64,000 nt of DNA, from contig JACSVZ010000012.1 in NCBI GenBank assembly GCA_014706295.1, forward strand, positions 12,518,227 to 12,582,226, in the 5' to 3' direction. Positions within the stretch are counted from its first letter, which is position 1; every line of letters begins with the position of its first letter. The DNA is from Lycocorax pyrrhopterus obiensis. Lineage: Eukaryota; Chordata; Aves; Passeriformes; Paradisaeidae. The position numbers and the translations under genes were made by a program. Under the pieces are notes generated by a model. That model was not told the DNA's origin. It saw only the letters and a program-made list of their open reading frames with translations, and did not search any database. Positions 23,061 to 37,435 of the stretch are shown here, in pieces.

Positions 23061-26000
23061 TGCTCCAGAGACAATCTCAGCCCTTATTAAGGTGTGGCAC
23101 AGACCTTACTGGATCAGCTACATCAGGTGCATTACAGATGCAGTTTTACTATTGGATCTTGAGTTCTTACTTGAAGCCAGTGTTATTGGTACCACAACCA
23201 CATTCCCTAATTCTGATAAGAAACCTTGCTGGGGGTGTTACAATTTTACCTATCAACAAAAAGCTAAAACATCAAATCTTGGAACTGTCTTCACTAGAAT
23301 AATAGTTAGGAGCAAAATTAAATGCAAGGACTCACCAGTAATCTCCAGACAGGGCAACTTCAGGATCCCACAGATAAACTAAACAGCAGAAAAGCAAAAG
23401 CCAGCCTAACTAAAACCAGCAGCTAGACTACAACTAACAAATAGTAAAATATGTTTAGCATTGTTTCATCCTCCATTTACCATGAGCCAAACTTGCTGAG
23501 ACTGGTGGAAGTCTGAACACTCGGTGAGAGCAGTCCTGGGCTCTCTGAACACAAAACACCTGCAGTGCTGCAGAGAAGGCAGCAGGAACATTTTTCCCAA
23601 GAATTTAGTGATGCATTTCAAGTTAAATTACATCGTAATTTTATCATTGTATCTAATTTTATAATTTCTACAATAAAATAATACTACAAGACGGGAAATT
23701 GTGGGACTGGATAATCACTTACACCTGAAACACACCACTGATCCTCAAAAAATTTATCTTGGCAAAAAGCTAAGGTGTGCTTTCATGTACTCGTCACTCT
23801 TACTTAAATATTTCAGAACCTATTGCTGAAAAGTCAATATGATTTTCAAGACTGAAATAATATGGAAAGAAATACATTTGAAACAAGCAAACTTTTAACA
23901 ATCTTATTTACATAAATCTTGCCAAAGTAATTCAATTGCCATAAAATACTTAGTCGAGGAGCTAGACAGCCTTGCTGCATAATTCATCAGTCATTTTAAT
24001 CCTGTTGATGAATATCAGGTTCTCTACAGAAATGCTTTTAAACAATGCTTAAGAAAAATCATTGTTAGTTAGGGAATTATGAGATGTATTACTAACAGAT
24101 AAAACAATACAGCAAAACCCACCCTATGGCCTCTGTAATGGCAAATGATATTCATAGAAAGAAAACTTATACCCCTGAAGTCATAGACAAACTGCAAATG
24201 TTAATACTTTACACAGAAATCTGAATTAATAGGTTCTCCCCAGCATTCACCTTAACTGAAAAATACTACACACAAAGAAGTATCTTCTTAGTTCTGAGGT
24301 TGCTCTAGATCTCAGTTACTTGCAAGATGAAAGCAAAAATCTGACCAACAAAATGGAGTTGTACGCAGTCCTAATTACTGGAGAAACTCTTAGCCTTTAC
24401 TCTTTTCCTATTACCCACCCCTAAACGATTTTATATATCAATAATGACAAAGGTAAATTACATACTTTAGTAAGACTGTGAACTAAATAACAAAGCCTAC
24501 AAAACACCAGAACTAAGTTTATCTGTGTAATGAGAATTTAAACATCCTGACTCTTTTATTCCATACATGTTTCCCATACTTAGCTTGACCCTCTCTCAGT
24601 CAATTGAGAATATGCATAGGCAAAACAACACTGGAATGACTGAATCACAAAACAAGAAATCTTTGGCTCCTGGTTTTCATTCATTCTTTTTGGTTCTCCA
24701 GCATTTATCCCTGCTCCAACAAAACCTTCTGCCTTCTGCAAAGCTTCAGCACCAGCAGGAGGGAGACAAAGGGAGAACAGACTCCTCTGTGCCCCGGTGC
24801 CCTGCTCCCACTGGCTCCAAATCCCTGACACCAACACCTGTGCAGGCCAGGGGAACTGGAGTCCAGTCCCCTGGGCACAGCCTGGATACAGCTCTGCCAG
24901 TGCCAGGGAATTGTGAGCCAGGGGCAGAGCAATCAACTCTTCCTGCAGGACCTGCACACACAGCCCCAGCTGTACTGGGATGGGAGAGATGCTCAGAAAA
25001 GGCAAAATCATGAGATTTCAACCATTAACTTCTGAGAGTTATTCAACAGTTGTTAGTCAAATTTGAGCAGGTATTCAGACTGATTTTAAAGGGCCAAAGT
25101 CACATTCATGAAAAAAGTCCCATCTTTCTCTGGCCACCGATTAAAGACTGCTAGAATCTCTTGAGAATAGTACCTCTCACGCATTTTGAAAAGAAAGTAC
25201 AGGGAAACAGCATAAACTCAAGTATTTAATTCCAAAGAGCTTATATGTATCAATTTAACCTTGAGAATGAATGTCACATTTCTGGACACCACCTAAAAAT
25301 GTGCTGCAAATCCCTCACTATTTGAGTGGTGTGAAAAAGAGGCAGCTGCAGTACCCCGGCTCACCTCTGGCCAGCTGTGGGTCTCAAGGGCTGATGCCTC
25401 TCTCTTGCCAATGCTTGTCACACCTCACTTGTGTCCAAATGTGGACTCAGTGAGATTCACTTGGGTCTGAGAGTCAGAGGAGCCATCACCTCATAAGGTG
25501 TGCCAGTGCTTAGTCACACAACATTTTTGGTGGGCTATCACTATCATGAGTTAACACTGGTTTCTGCATCTTCTTTTTCAAACTAAACCCAGCTTTACAT
25601 TAGTTATGTCCCACGTAATTTTAATTTCTGTGCCAGTAACTGTCCACCTCATATGCCTGGAGAAAAACAGTAGTTTAAATTTAGGAATTTCTGGGTTTCA
25701 GAAGAAGAAAAATTCAAGTGCTTAAGTCCTCAACGTTACACATAATTTTTATGTAGCTTTATTGTTAAATAATGACTATGTAACTTTCTCAAAGTAAGTT
25801 TACAAACACAGTTTTCCTGCTGGCAGTGAGGAAATGCAGTGCAGGGAATAATGGGCTTCTGTGGGGGATGAACATTTTAATTTATTATTGTCCTTATCTG
25901 TTGTTATTGTAAATGCAGTATTTGCTTATATAATTTAAATAACTGAGAGACACCATCTGAAAAATGAAAATTACAGATATATTTAATACAACAAATTTAC

Positions 26001-29000
26001 TGATCCCAAGTAATCAAATGCTTGATTGGTTTAGTGCCACCCCCACAAAAAAGCTGGCGTGCACTCTGCAAACTTTCTTCACTGGAGGTTTAAAAAATTA
26101 AGTAGCACAAACATATTTTAGCAGGGTTTCCACACTTGCTACAATACAGACAGTTGTAGTGGGGACTGGAGAGGGATGAGGTCAGTGACAGGAAGGAAAA
26201 TGTGGTGGCCTAATTCCCATTATGATGCCAACTCTGACCTTTGGATTCCATTTCAAATCCAGCTATCGTGTTACCAAAATAATATACTACAGGGTGGAGA
26301 CTGTTTTGCTAATATGATATGTAGATTCCTAATAGGAATTTTATCCTTACAACTAAATTGCAGTTATGCCAATGATGATATATTTTTATGTGCATGTGGC
26401 ACAGTATTTCAGAACAGGCTACAGCTTTTTTTTTTCCCCTTGACATACAAAGAGACTGAAGAAAAAAAAATAATCCAAAATTCAAGCTGAATTCCATGTC
26501 AGTGCTTGCAACTTGAGTTGATCTTGCACAGCAAATTCCAAATGGTCATCTTCCATTAATAGATTCTTACTAATGATAAAGTGTCAAAATCTCAAAAAAT
26601 ATCCTTGAAGAGGGTATAAAATGACATTCAGTCAAACAATACAGGAGCAAGATACACGGACCAAGATTTGATTTGATATTAATACTTGAGAAGTAGGAAA
26701 AACATTCCAAACGGCAGCTGTCTGTGCGAGGCAAGCCATGCTACCTTTGTCGGAGATGGGAATTCTGGAAAAACAAAAGGATAGTTTCTTTCCAAAAGTA
26801 AGCTGTGGAATACTGATTCCTGCAGCATGCTTCTAAAAGCTGGGCCTTTCCACCCTTGGTCATGATCATGAGAAGGAAAGCAGTGAGATGAGATACAAAC
26901 TCACATTAATTGCTTGTGGAAGTCACTTTTTAAAGCTGCCTAATTTACTGTGAAACTGGAGGGACACGAGGAGCTGAGGAGAGGGCAAAATCCATCATTT
27001 ATAACTTGCTTAATATTTGGTTTTAAGTGACTCCTTACAGAGGAATTACAAAAATATCCTTTATAGGATAAAGGAGATAAAAGTAACAGGTGAGTCCACT
27101 TGAGCCCAGCTGGAAGCAACCAAGAGAGGGTCACCTGGCCACAGCTCAGGTGCAGCAGCACCAAAATTCACTCAGTGGTGATCACATCATCGAGGCTTCT
27201 GCTGTGAACAGCTGCTATTTGTTATTGATACTTGCATTCAGAGGCACTGGAGAGAAAAAGATCTGTTTGTCAATGACAGCTTCTGATAATGCTGCAAGGA
27301 AATCATAAGAAAAAACGGCGGTTATCTCCAGGTACAGATGATCTCAAAAATGTGATATCCTTCCATTAAATGTGTCATCTTACTCCTTGCTTTCATCTTC
27401 AAGCACTACAAGGTTTTAAAACACTAGAAAATACACTCAAAGATAATTTCTTCTTCCACTGAAATGTGGGCCCCTTGCATTTTCAAAAATTAACCCAATG
27501 ATTAGCCATAATGCTCTGAAATGATGAAAAAAAACCCCCAACAAACATCCTATTTCAAACAAATAGTTGTGAAGAAAATTTTTTAATTATTCAAGTAGGA
27601 CCTTGACTGGATTTACTGGGGATAATTACCTCTAAGAAAACATTCTAAGCCAGAACTGATTAAAAAGTGGGAGAATTCTTCACAAGCCAATACCCACACA
27701 CTCACTATGTCATCTAAGTGTCCCACCTACTGAATTCCTGAAAGAATTCCTCTTGTCAATGAATGTAAAGAGCAAAACATTTTGCAAAGGAAGATAACTG
27801 ACTCTTAAACACAAAAGTTACAGAGGCATTAGAAATTTGGAGGTTATTTTCAGATTTTGCTTAGATGAATAAAATTTAGCAGCAGATTCCATTGATACCT
27901 ATAGATCAGAGAAGTGGATTTACTAAAAGCAGTAATCCAGTTGATAAAGGAAATATTAATCATTAATTGCACATGGCATGCAGGATTTGTGGCAGAAGCC
28001 TGCTACTTTGCTGAGTCTATTTCAAGAAAAAACATCCTCAGAAATCTCAGACTGAAACACAAAACCACCTCAATCTTTCTCTTTCTCCAAACAGGTGTGA
28101 AAAGCAGCTCGGCTGAAAACAGTGCAGTCCTGACTTGCAAGTCAATTAAGCTTCATAGAACGATAAATAAACGTTCAGTAATGTACTTTTGGTGTGACTG
28201 AATAAGGCATCTGAATAAAATTGAGAACTATAGGAGAACATTAAATCAGTTTGAAAACATGCATGAACTTCAGAATGATGCTGTCATCACATTATTTATA
28301 TTCTAGACATACCAAAGAGCTATTATATTTCAGGTCTTTCATGGCAAAACAAAAGCTTTACACAAGTAATATTAAGTATTTAGATGCTTTCATGCAGGAT
28401 TTATTAGTTCATATTTTGCCCTGTCTCTATATTTCTCTCAATTTCAACTATATTTTTGTCATTTTAGCTTTATACTGTTTGGTACATTTGTTTTGTTAGC
28501 TATTATCTGATGAACAATATGAATTCACGCAGAGCTGGATATGGCTGAGAGAACTTATCCTCCCTAGATCATCAAACTAAACAAAAGCAGGAGCCAAAGA
28601 AACATAGTAGAAAAAACCCTCAGTTTTGTACTGTTTAGACAAAAATATCTTTACACACCTTTAATGTTTATCTGAATTAACCATGTTATAGATCACAATT
28701 AGCTTCTAGAACAGCCAACAGTAGAGGAAGTTATTTCCCACTGTAAGACATAAATTGTCTTTTGAAAGATTTTTTTCAGTACTCTTCCTTTATGAATACA
28801 TATAAACCTTCACCATAAAAATAAACGTGTAAAAGAACATATTTCCTCGTGTTTCTGACAAATTTTATAAATTAAATGGCCACAAAAAAAAAAAATTAAA
28901 TTTTTCTATAATCACCAAAATTTGTTCTTTCATCTAACTTTTAAAACACAGGCTTCACCGAGCTTACCTCCTTGAGCAGGGCAATGCTGCTCTTTCTGGG

Positions 29001-31275
29001 TTTCCTATGATTGGGATTTTTACAGCATTAGCCCAAAAATGCTTCTGTTAGACTTCACTGCATCTACCAAGGCAGAAACACTTTTCATACTTATTCAGCC
29101 TAAAATTTTCCACTTGTCCCTGACTTTTACTCTCTTGTTTAGCCAACTATTCTGAGTATAGCCATCAAACTTTTTGGCATAGTAACCTTTTTTAATTTGC
29201 TTCAGAGAAGCTAAACACACCAAGCCATCAAAGTCTCAGACAATCAACAGCTCCAGCTCAAGTCTTTCTCCTTCCATGATGATGTCTGCACCAATTTAAC
29301 AAACTTTTGCCTTATAACCACATTTATTAATGTAGTATAAACCTAGAGTTAAATATGATTTCATGTTCTACTTAAGCAAAACAAACAAAGCCTGTCATCA
29401 ACTAAACATCTACCTGCAAAGTGGCTCTGATTTAAAGCATATTTGTAGGTAAACAAATATAAATTATGTTGTAACATTTACATAACCAAGATTGGTTCAA
29501 CATACAGAACAAATCAAATGATTCAGCCGTGGCTGTTTGTGTGGTATCAGGGATTTTCTGGCACTGAGGCACAGGGGATTGGGGTTTGTGTCTGTCACAC
29601 ACGTCTCAGCAGGACTTCAGATGATGCTCAGGCATTTCACAAGTTGTTGTTCTGTTCATGTGAAAAGGGCTTTTGATAACCAAGAATGGAGCAGTAAGTA
29701 CAGAGGGATTAACACAACCCCGAAGTTGTGCAGGAAAACTGGACTGTTTTCCTTGAACCGGATTTCACAGAACTCCTCAAACAGAGCTCTTAACAGTCTG
29801 ACCCAAAAGAACTCCGAGAAGTCCTCTCTTTGAGAAGTGGGAAATGAGGTGCTCAAAATGTTCCAGTGAGCCACAACACAGAACTGAATTAACTCATATT
29901 CCAAAGTGTGATGATAGGGTAGATGAAAAGTATAAAACCAGCAAAGATTACACACCACCACCTTGTAATAGGTGTAAAAATGCACACAGATTGATTCAGT
30001 AGATGATTGTTCAAGCATACAGTAATTAATCTTTATTGTGATAGAAGCAACAGAGAGAAAAGACAAAATCTGAAGCTACTTTAAACTTATCCTATCAAAC
30101 CCCTTCAGGACACATCAAAGATTTTGTGTTCACTCTGTTGGTTCAAATACTCTCATAGTGAATTATGTTTCAGGAGTCTCTTCCCTTTGAAACAGAAGGT
30201 AAGTTTCCAAATCCTTATTACACATTAATTACACCTTATGTATTTTCATACCTAGGCAGCCATAGGAAAATTACCTTACTAGTTTTTACAATAAATGCAA
30301 AATTCTGTACTTGAGAAACCACCCACATGTAAAAGCCGCTAACACAAATGCTGACAATCAGTCTGACATCCAATCTGTTTCCAACCTACAGCCACAGAAA
30401 TAGAGCACTGCAGCCTCCAAAAAAAGACCACTAACATTTTCCCCAGTTTAAAGTACATTAAAACTTCTTTTATTACTCAGAAGCTTTGCCCCTGCTTGGT
30501 TCATCCTTCCCCCAACTCATTCACATGTACAATTAAAAGATAACCACCGAAAGTTTTTGTACTGGGGTTTCAAAAGGATCATAAGGCAGCAGACTGCCAC
30601 TGAAATTCAAGGCATTGAGATCTTAATGATTTTCTTTAATAGCCATAACTGTAATTTGAGTACATCAATGACAGCAATTGAGCCATATGAATTATGTGTT
30701 GATTTCCAAATAATCAGTAATAAAGTATTGTATCTCTCAGATAAGAGAGAAATGAAAAGCAAAAGGAAAGACAAAACATTTAAACAACACAAATACTATA
30801 AAGCATGAATACTGTAAAGCACCAATGTCTATTAGAATTCAAAATATCTTTGTGATATAGCATATAAAAAGGGGCTTAATGAAACAGTAATAAGTTGCTT
30901 GAATAATTTGTCCTGTGAAGTGCACATCACAAAATACCAGGAAGATTTATTACTCACAGAATACAGGGGCATTCTGGGAGTGATAAATTCCCAAGGGGTT
31001 GGGAGAAGAAAAAACCTTAAAATCAGACTTTAACCATTACTCAAAGCAATACAAAACCAAAATCTACTAATACTGAAAATGCATTCAGAGTGATGCAGTC
31101 TGGTAAGGAAGAGGAGCAAAACATCACCCAGGGAGGAGGCTGGGGAACAAATGGCGGGAAGGAGTTTTAGGGAAAAGCACATGGAAGAGCAGGAGGACAA
31201 GTGAACATGGGATAACAACGTGCCCTGGCAGCAAACCACATGTGCAGCACTAGCAAGCGTCAGGAAGGCCCTGGG
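23061..31275. other. Long non-coding stretch
   Basis: About 8.2 kb without a recognisable gene or interspersed repeat. A GC-richer patch at 24690-24990 has four overlapping open frames on both strands (75-148 codons), which argues against real coding. An acceptor-like sequence (TTCTCTTTCTCCAAACAG) at 28094 has no matching donor nearby. AT-rich with A-runs at 28885-28896 and elsewhere. Confidence 0.55.
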
Positions 31276-31412
31276 GAGCAGATCCCAAGGGATGGGATCC
31301 TTCCCTCTAACCCAGCAGTGGTGGGGCCACACGTGGGGTTCTGTGAGCAGATTCAAGGATGGGATCCTGTCCCTCTAACCCAGCAGTGGTGGGGCCACAC
31401 GTGGGGTTCTGT
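31276..31412. repeat. Two-copy tandem duplication, 69 + 68 bp
   Basis: Unit 1 (31276-31344) and unit 2 (31345-31412) share long identical runs such as CCCTCTAACCCAGCAGTGG and CCACACGTGGGGTTCTGTG. They differ at a few positions near their starts. It is a minimal minisatellite abutting the region before the CR1 fragment at 31471. No coding role is evident. Confidence 0.95.
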
Positions 31413-31470
31413 GCTCCCCAGGGTGCAGCCAGCCCAGCACAGGAGCAGGAGGATGGATCAGGGAAGGGGG

Positions 31471-31865
31471 GATCGGACATACAGGAGAGGCTGAGACAGC
31501 TGGGGCTGTTTAACCAGAGAAGGAAAAGACTCGAGGGATCTCACAAATGTACATAAATTCCTGAAGGGACAGAGGGAAGGAGATGGAGCCAGACACTTCT
31601 CAGTGCTGGCCAGGCAAATTAGAAGAGGCAATGGCCACAGACTGACTAACATTACATCCTATTCAAATATCAGAGAACCTCTCTCCTGGGAGGGGAACCT
31701 GTCAAACATTGGAGCAGTGTTTCCATACTGGTTGTGAGTTTGTGGAGACACCCCAAACCTGGTCCCTAGGTACCTTCTCCTACAGCTGATGCTGCTTTGT
31801 GCAGTGGATGGATTCAGCAATCTCCAGAGGGCCCCTCCAGCCTGCATCATTCTGTGATTCCACAA
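31471..31865 (+). mobile_element. CR1 LINE 3' fragment
   Basis: Sense-oriented CR1 tail: GAGAGGCTGAGACAGCTGGG at 31484, a CAGACACTTCTCAGTG block, CTCCAGAGGGCCCCTCCAGC, and a terminal TTCTGTGATTC at about 31850-31860. In translation ERLRQLGLFNQRRKRLEG matches the end of CR1 ORF2. The copy is 5'-truncated and has accumulated frameshifts and deletions, so it is inactive. It faces the opposite way to the CR1 at 394-1043. Confidence 0.95.
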
Positions 31866-33180
31866 TACCAAAACTCTGAGTCTTTTACTGAGTGTTGAAA
31901 TAATCAGCCTCTTACTTTTCATCCACTACCAAACAAATGTCAAATTATTCAAGCCTCTGTGGTATATTGCCTTTAAATCTTTAAAAGTTCAGTTACAGCT
32001 CCTCCCTCTGATAATCAGAACCTTTGACTGTCTGTGTTACAAATTAATTTAAAAATATATGAAAGAATCAAGAAAAAATTAAAAGGAAATAATGTTTTGA
32101 GTTTATGTGGCAAGGTTTAGGGAGTGAAGTCTGTGAAGCACTGAAGTGTAAAAAGGTGAAGTGAAAAAATTTAGACCAGCTATGAGAAGGAGAAGGAGAA
32201 TGAAGAAAGAAAGAAAGAATTAACTCAGAGGTAATACTGCCAAGGTAAAATATTTCAGTCATGACACACTTGGATTTCAAAACCAAATTATAAAGACTTT
32301 ATTCTAGGATAAGGCACCTAAAGATTTAACTCTGAAATAACTATAGAGATCTATGCACGTGGATCTCTTATGACATAAAAACCTTAAGCTGCACAATGCC
32401 AATTCTATCCTGTCAAAATATTTAAAATTTATCAAAAATTTTATAACTCTGTTGCTGCTAAAAAGTAAATGATATTTATGATTAAATATTGTTATTTCTT
32501 GTTCTCAGCAATGATTACTGAACCTAAAGAAATGGACATGAAGGTTTTAATAAGAATTCAGAGAGCAATAATCCTCTCTTGTCCAGACCAACTCTAGACA
32601 CAACTTTGCTCTTACTCATAATTCCTCACGCTGTGACAGTGGTATCTTTTTAACAGCTTTAGCATGTACTGAATGCATGACAAACACAGGGTACTGAAAC
32701 TTAAAGAGGGAAAAATCCTTTAGTTCCAAGACAGATGATCGCTTCTGAAGCCTTTTCAGCCTCCTCCTACCCACTGTGTTTCATTTCAGAATGCAGCACT
32801 ACCACACAAAAAAGAAGCCTTGCTCTGTCCATGGGGTAGCAGAGTGAACGTGTGCTCCTCAGAACCCTTTACTGTCTGCCCTAAACTGGGCCTTTCCAGC
32901 CGTGTTTGACAGCTGAATCATAAACACAATGTCCTGTGAGCTTTTTTTAAGCTTTGGAAAGTCATGTTTTAAGTCAACAGCTCACCTCAAATGTCTCTCT
33001 CTGATCAATATATATTTATAGAGTTTTCCCTGAATTAATTAGCACTTTTATTTCATATTTACTACTGTGCTACTTTCGCTTAAAAACAAAAAAAAAGATT
33101 TTGTTCACAAGATCTCTGCTTCACACAGATTTTTCCATATCACTGAATATTCACTCTTGAAAACAGAAGAAGTGGAAGCC
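31866..33180. other. Non-coding AT-rich DNA
   Basis: No gene or known repeat recognised; a short purine-rich patch (GAAGGAGAAGG, AAGAAAGAAAG) sits at 32187-32218. Confidence 0.6.
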
Positions 33181-33350
33181 ATCCAGGGTCAGTGCTCATC
33201 CCCCTATCCCATCCATCCACGTGCAGCTGTTTGCATATGATAACACACCTTTGATGCATGGACAGCTAATTACTGGCTAACCATAAAGCCTCCCGGTTCC
33301 TCAGGTCTGTGTGCAGTTTCCAGTGGCCTCACCAGCACTGGAGGCCACTC
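33181..33350. promoter_or_regulatory. Candidate enhancer-like element
   Basis: Dense cluster of classic developmental motifs within 50 bases: CAGCTG E-box (33224-33229), TTTGCATA octamer-like (33230-33237), CCTTTGATG TCF/LEF-like (33248-33256) and GCTAATTA homeodomain (33265-33272). Such clusters are common in vertebrate conserved enhancers, but chance occurrence is possible and conservation cannot be tested here. Confidence 0.35.
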
Positions 33351-33885
33351 AAACTATTGCAGACCCTCTTTTTAATGCTTTAGTTTGTTTAGGCCCACCA
33401 TAAGAAACTTGAGTACTGACAGCATGGCTAGAAATTATTCCTACTAAAATAAGAATTCTAAATTAAAAAAGGAGCAATCAATCAATATTTGGATGTATAT
33501 ATAGATATATTATTCAGGTGTAACAGAATGAGAGCAATAATCACATGAAAGTATTTGGTTTAAATCCTAAAAATTAAACTTGCCAAATGCTTTGAACCTG
33601 CCTGTGTGGAATGTCATTGCAAAGAGAACACATCAACAAATTGGCTACTGAGCAGATGTGACTTGGGAAAAGTTAGAGAAATTATTTAAGTTGCACTATT
33701 AAAAACACGAAAATAAGCACTTTGGGATGTATGGAAAGTAAACACTTATTTTCATAGCCCTATCCTGTGTTGTTCTGGTTTTACTTTGCTCTGGTTCCTT
33801 TTGCCTCCTTCCTTGGTCTCTCCCTTTTTCTGGTCCAACGTGCCCAAATGCACACATATGCACATTTCCATATAAACGTGCATCC
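33351..33885. other. Non-coding AT-rich DNA
   Basis: No feature recognised; a short TATATAGATATAT patch is near 33497-33511. Confidence 0.6.
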
Positions 33886-33936
33886 ATGTATACATACACA
33901 TATATATCTATATATATAAAATATTTATGTGTGTAT
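33886..33936. repeat. TA/CA-rich microsatellite
   Basis: Imperfect alternating purine-pyrimidine tract (ATACATACACATATATATC and a following TATATATAAAATATTTATG). Confidence 0.85.
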
Positions 33937-36891
33937 GGAAGTGCCCATGCTCTTTCTACACTCGTTACCGACTTTCCCCATCAAGTCAGCCAAGAACCCT
34001 GCTATGAAGAGAGGCAAAGGGGAGAGAGAGAAACACTTTCTCTGCAGCCCCCAAAACAATTCTGCTTGCCCAGCTTTCCCTCCCTTTGTGGCTGACAGGC
34101 CGAAGGCACAGATGCCAAGCTGAGGAAGTGATTTTCCAGTGATGGCATCTGGCTCCTTGGCACACTCCACTGATATTTGTGTTGGCTCCTTTGCCATTGC
34201 CCCTGGGTCTGTTAGTGGGTTAAGTTGGTGATAGGATGTTGCCTGATCCTTTCTTTTGACTCACCTTTGATTCTAGTCAATTTCTGCCAGAATAAAGCTG
34301 CTCTTCATCCTCCTGAAATCCTTGTGCTTTAGCTGGCACATGTAATGATGTCATTTTGGATGGTCCTGTTGTGCTAATGGATGATTTGGATAGGGCAAGC
34401 CACTTCTTTGTATATTTTACACTTAAAAAATTATGTCTGCCAAAACTTATTAACACAAATACTTTATTCAAGGGCACTGTTTTTTATTGTGATCCTAAAA
34501 AAAAACAAGAAAGAGCTAAAACTGTGAATGTACCATTACCATGATAAAAAGCAAGCACTATCAAAATCTGATAATATTTCATTATAACTCCTTGTGTTCA
34601 AAAAAACCACAGTATCCTTCTCTATATGTTGCAGGAAATGCTGATGCAAATTTTATAGTTTAAAGTAAGAAGTCAGTGAGCTGCTTGAACACATCACAAA
34701 AGGTAACTCCAACGGGCTTATCTCACAACAACATGGTTTCTAGTCTAGAAATATCAGTTTATATGACAGTAATTACTAAAACAGATGGGCAAGGAGCCAA
34801 AAAGCGGCATCACATCAACAGTGGGCTGAATGCAACTGGGAGCTGTGGAGCAGAAAGGAGCTGTGCCAGATTGTGTGGCAGCTGAGAGTCTCATTGGTGA
34901 CCATTTGTTGTGCAATCTCAGACACATCTAAAAAATTATGCATTCCCCATTGATTTCATGCTAAAATGGTAGAGGGGAAAAAAAAAACCCCTCTGTCTGA
35001 ACTTGAACACAGTACCTGCTGACAAGCTCCTTCCTTTGAGTACTCAGGATTTTCCTCCTTGCACTTCCATGTTCCTATCTGCCATTCACAAGATGCACAT
35101 TTTAGATCCACACTGTCAGGTGTTACATGAGTGGCAGTCAAAACAGCAAGAGAGGTCTGCAGACAGAATTAACCAATAGATTCAAAATATTCCTAAAACT
35201 TAGCCCAAAAAAACCCACCCTGTATTATATCGTCCCTTCAGGAAATATATTTAAAAATACTGGCAAGCTGTAGGTGAGCAGCACTTTGTTAAAATAAACA
35301 GAAAAAAAAAATCTAGACTCAAAAGACCAATGAACTCTAAAATGATTAAAGAAATGAAAAGCAAACCCAGAATTCCTTAACTGTATCCTGTTACCATCCC
35401 ATTTTTCGTTCTTTGTTTTTTTTCCATAAAATAGTTCACACAAAACTTTGATTTAAATCTTTCTGCTGACCAGTCAGCCACCGTACATTTTAGAAAACAC
35501 ATTTTTCTAATTATTATTGGAATTGGCCATCATTATGAAGAATACCAGAAATCCAGCTGAGCTGATTGAGATCAATATTCATATGAATTGTTCCCTAACA
35601 GCAATTAATAGTTTGCAATTGTTAAAACTAGGACAGTAACAATAAAGCATTATCTTCAGTCCAATCTGATATCTAATGTTATTGAGATTATCAACAACTT
35701 TTAATAAAGAAATCTTTTGGATATAAAGGGGTTGGTACTTCCTTCTGAGTCTCTCACCAGGCTGCTCAGGCGGGCAGCCTTGCAATTAATCTCAGCAGTT
35801 CATTCATTTTCCAAACATCCTTGCCTATTGACTCCTACAGAAAAGTGCTCATCCACTCACTTGGTTACATTAATTATACAGAGGAGATAAAGCCAAGGAA
35901 ATCTGTGAGACACCAGAGACTCCATTAGTTTTCTGTGTAAATTCCAAATTTGTTTCATGTAAACAGAAGGACGCACATCGCTGACACCAGTGGGTCCCTG
36001 ATCACGTGTGTGAGTTCAGCTGGAGCCACAGCTCCTCTGAGGCTGGGACAGAATCCCCGCTGTCCTGCATGACCCTGCTGACCCTGCACACCCTGCACAA
36101 GACCCACCCAGAGATCTTAGATGGTTTACCTGCCTCTCAGAATTTTAGGGGCAATAAAGAGGCTGTGAAACACCGCAAACCTCCATCAGATTTTCCCACC
36201 TGGAGCATTTCTACATGTTAAACTACCTTGGATTGGCAACACTAGAAAGAAGCAAAGAAGGTATGAAAAGGTCAGCGGTGGGGCAAATAAAAAGTAGGGG
36301 TGGGGTGGGAAAGGACAAGGCAAAGGGAGAAGAGTAAATTATTTACAGTGTAGAATAGTTTTGTTTTACCTGGACTTCTTTACATTGACCTCTGACTGCA
36401 ACTATATTTCCTCTTGCTTTTTTCCTTCACAACACCTAAAAAGCAGCCCAGAGATGAACTGAATAATTATTGTGCACACTTCTCTTTTGTCTCAGTTCCA
36501 ACAAAACTTGATACCATTCCAGAGTCCAGATTTTTCTTGAAGAAAGTGATCTTAAATTCTTGCAACTTAGCAAACATGTATGATATATTATACACTTTGC
36601 CCAAATTAAAAAATGTCCCCTACATGTGCCAATGTACTCCCTGCGTGAGGCACAGCACTTATTCTGCATAAATTGAAAGCAAGCTACTTTTTCAAGGTGG
36701 GGCAACAGAGGTCTGAGGAAAAGAGCTGTCAGTGCGAGCAGAAAAATCCCACTTTTACTTGAATCACAGCATGCAGACAAATATTTCAATTTTTGTGTGC
36801 GTGTAAACTTGGCATTGTTTCACAGAATATCAATTTTTTCAATTTAAAAATGCGAAATTAGCAATTTGGACATTAATTCAGAGAATAATTT
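33937..36891. other. Non-coding DNA
   Basis: No gene or known repeat recognised. Moderately GC-rich patches at 34010-34130 and 35990-36110 carry short unrecognised open frames on both strands. Confidence 0.55.
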
Positions 36892-36936
36892 GCATATACA
36901 TGTATGTATATACATATATACACAAACGTGTATACC
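36892..36936. repeat. TA/TG-rich microsatellite
   Basis: ATATACATGTATGTATATAC followed by ATATATACACAAACGTGTATAC. Alternating purine-pyrimidine sequence; a similar TA-rich tract follows at 37134-37190. Confidence 0.85.
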
Positions 36937-37133
36937 TGCATGAAGGAAAAAAATCCCTTGCATCAATCAGTGGCTTGCAGGAAAGTGAAATAGTGAAGAT
37001 CCTGGTTTGCTGCCTTTAGCCAGTTAAAAGAAATTAAAATAAAATATTGTTAAAAAGCAAGAATTAATCTTCAGCTGACAATATAATGCTCATCAGTACA
37101 GTGAATTTTTCATCAGCCTAAGAAGGAAAAAAA

Positions 37134-37190
37134 CCATATATGCACATATACAAAGAAAAAAAAATATATCTATAGTATAAATATATAGTT
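37134..37190. repeat. TA-rich low-complexity tract
   Basis: CATATATGCACATATAC, then an A-run and ATATATCTATAGTATAAATATAT. Confidence 0.8.
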
Positions 37191-37435
37191 CTGTAAATCC
37201 ACAATTAAGTCTGGTTAAGTTTAGGGGACAAGAAAGTGATAATCAGTCTGTATTTCCTCTAATAACACAAAGTCATTCAAAAGAAGAGCTTAAAAGCAGT
37301 TAACTGAATATTTCAAGCAACTGCAAAATCAAAGTGACAAAACAACTTGGAACCTCTGCTCTGGCTCCTAGAGGAGCTTGGTGCACCTGGTAAAAGAGGG
37401 GAGACATCTCTCACACTGCGAAATCAAAATCTTAC

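Noticed and set aside
24567..25021. 148- and 143-codon frames on opposite strands
   Set aside because: Four frames overlap on both strands in a GC-richer patch, with no recognisable domain or splice context.
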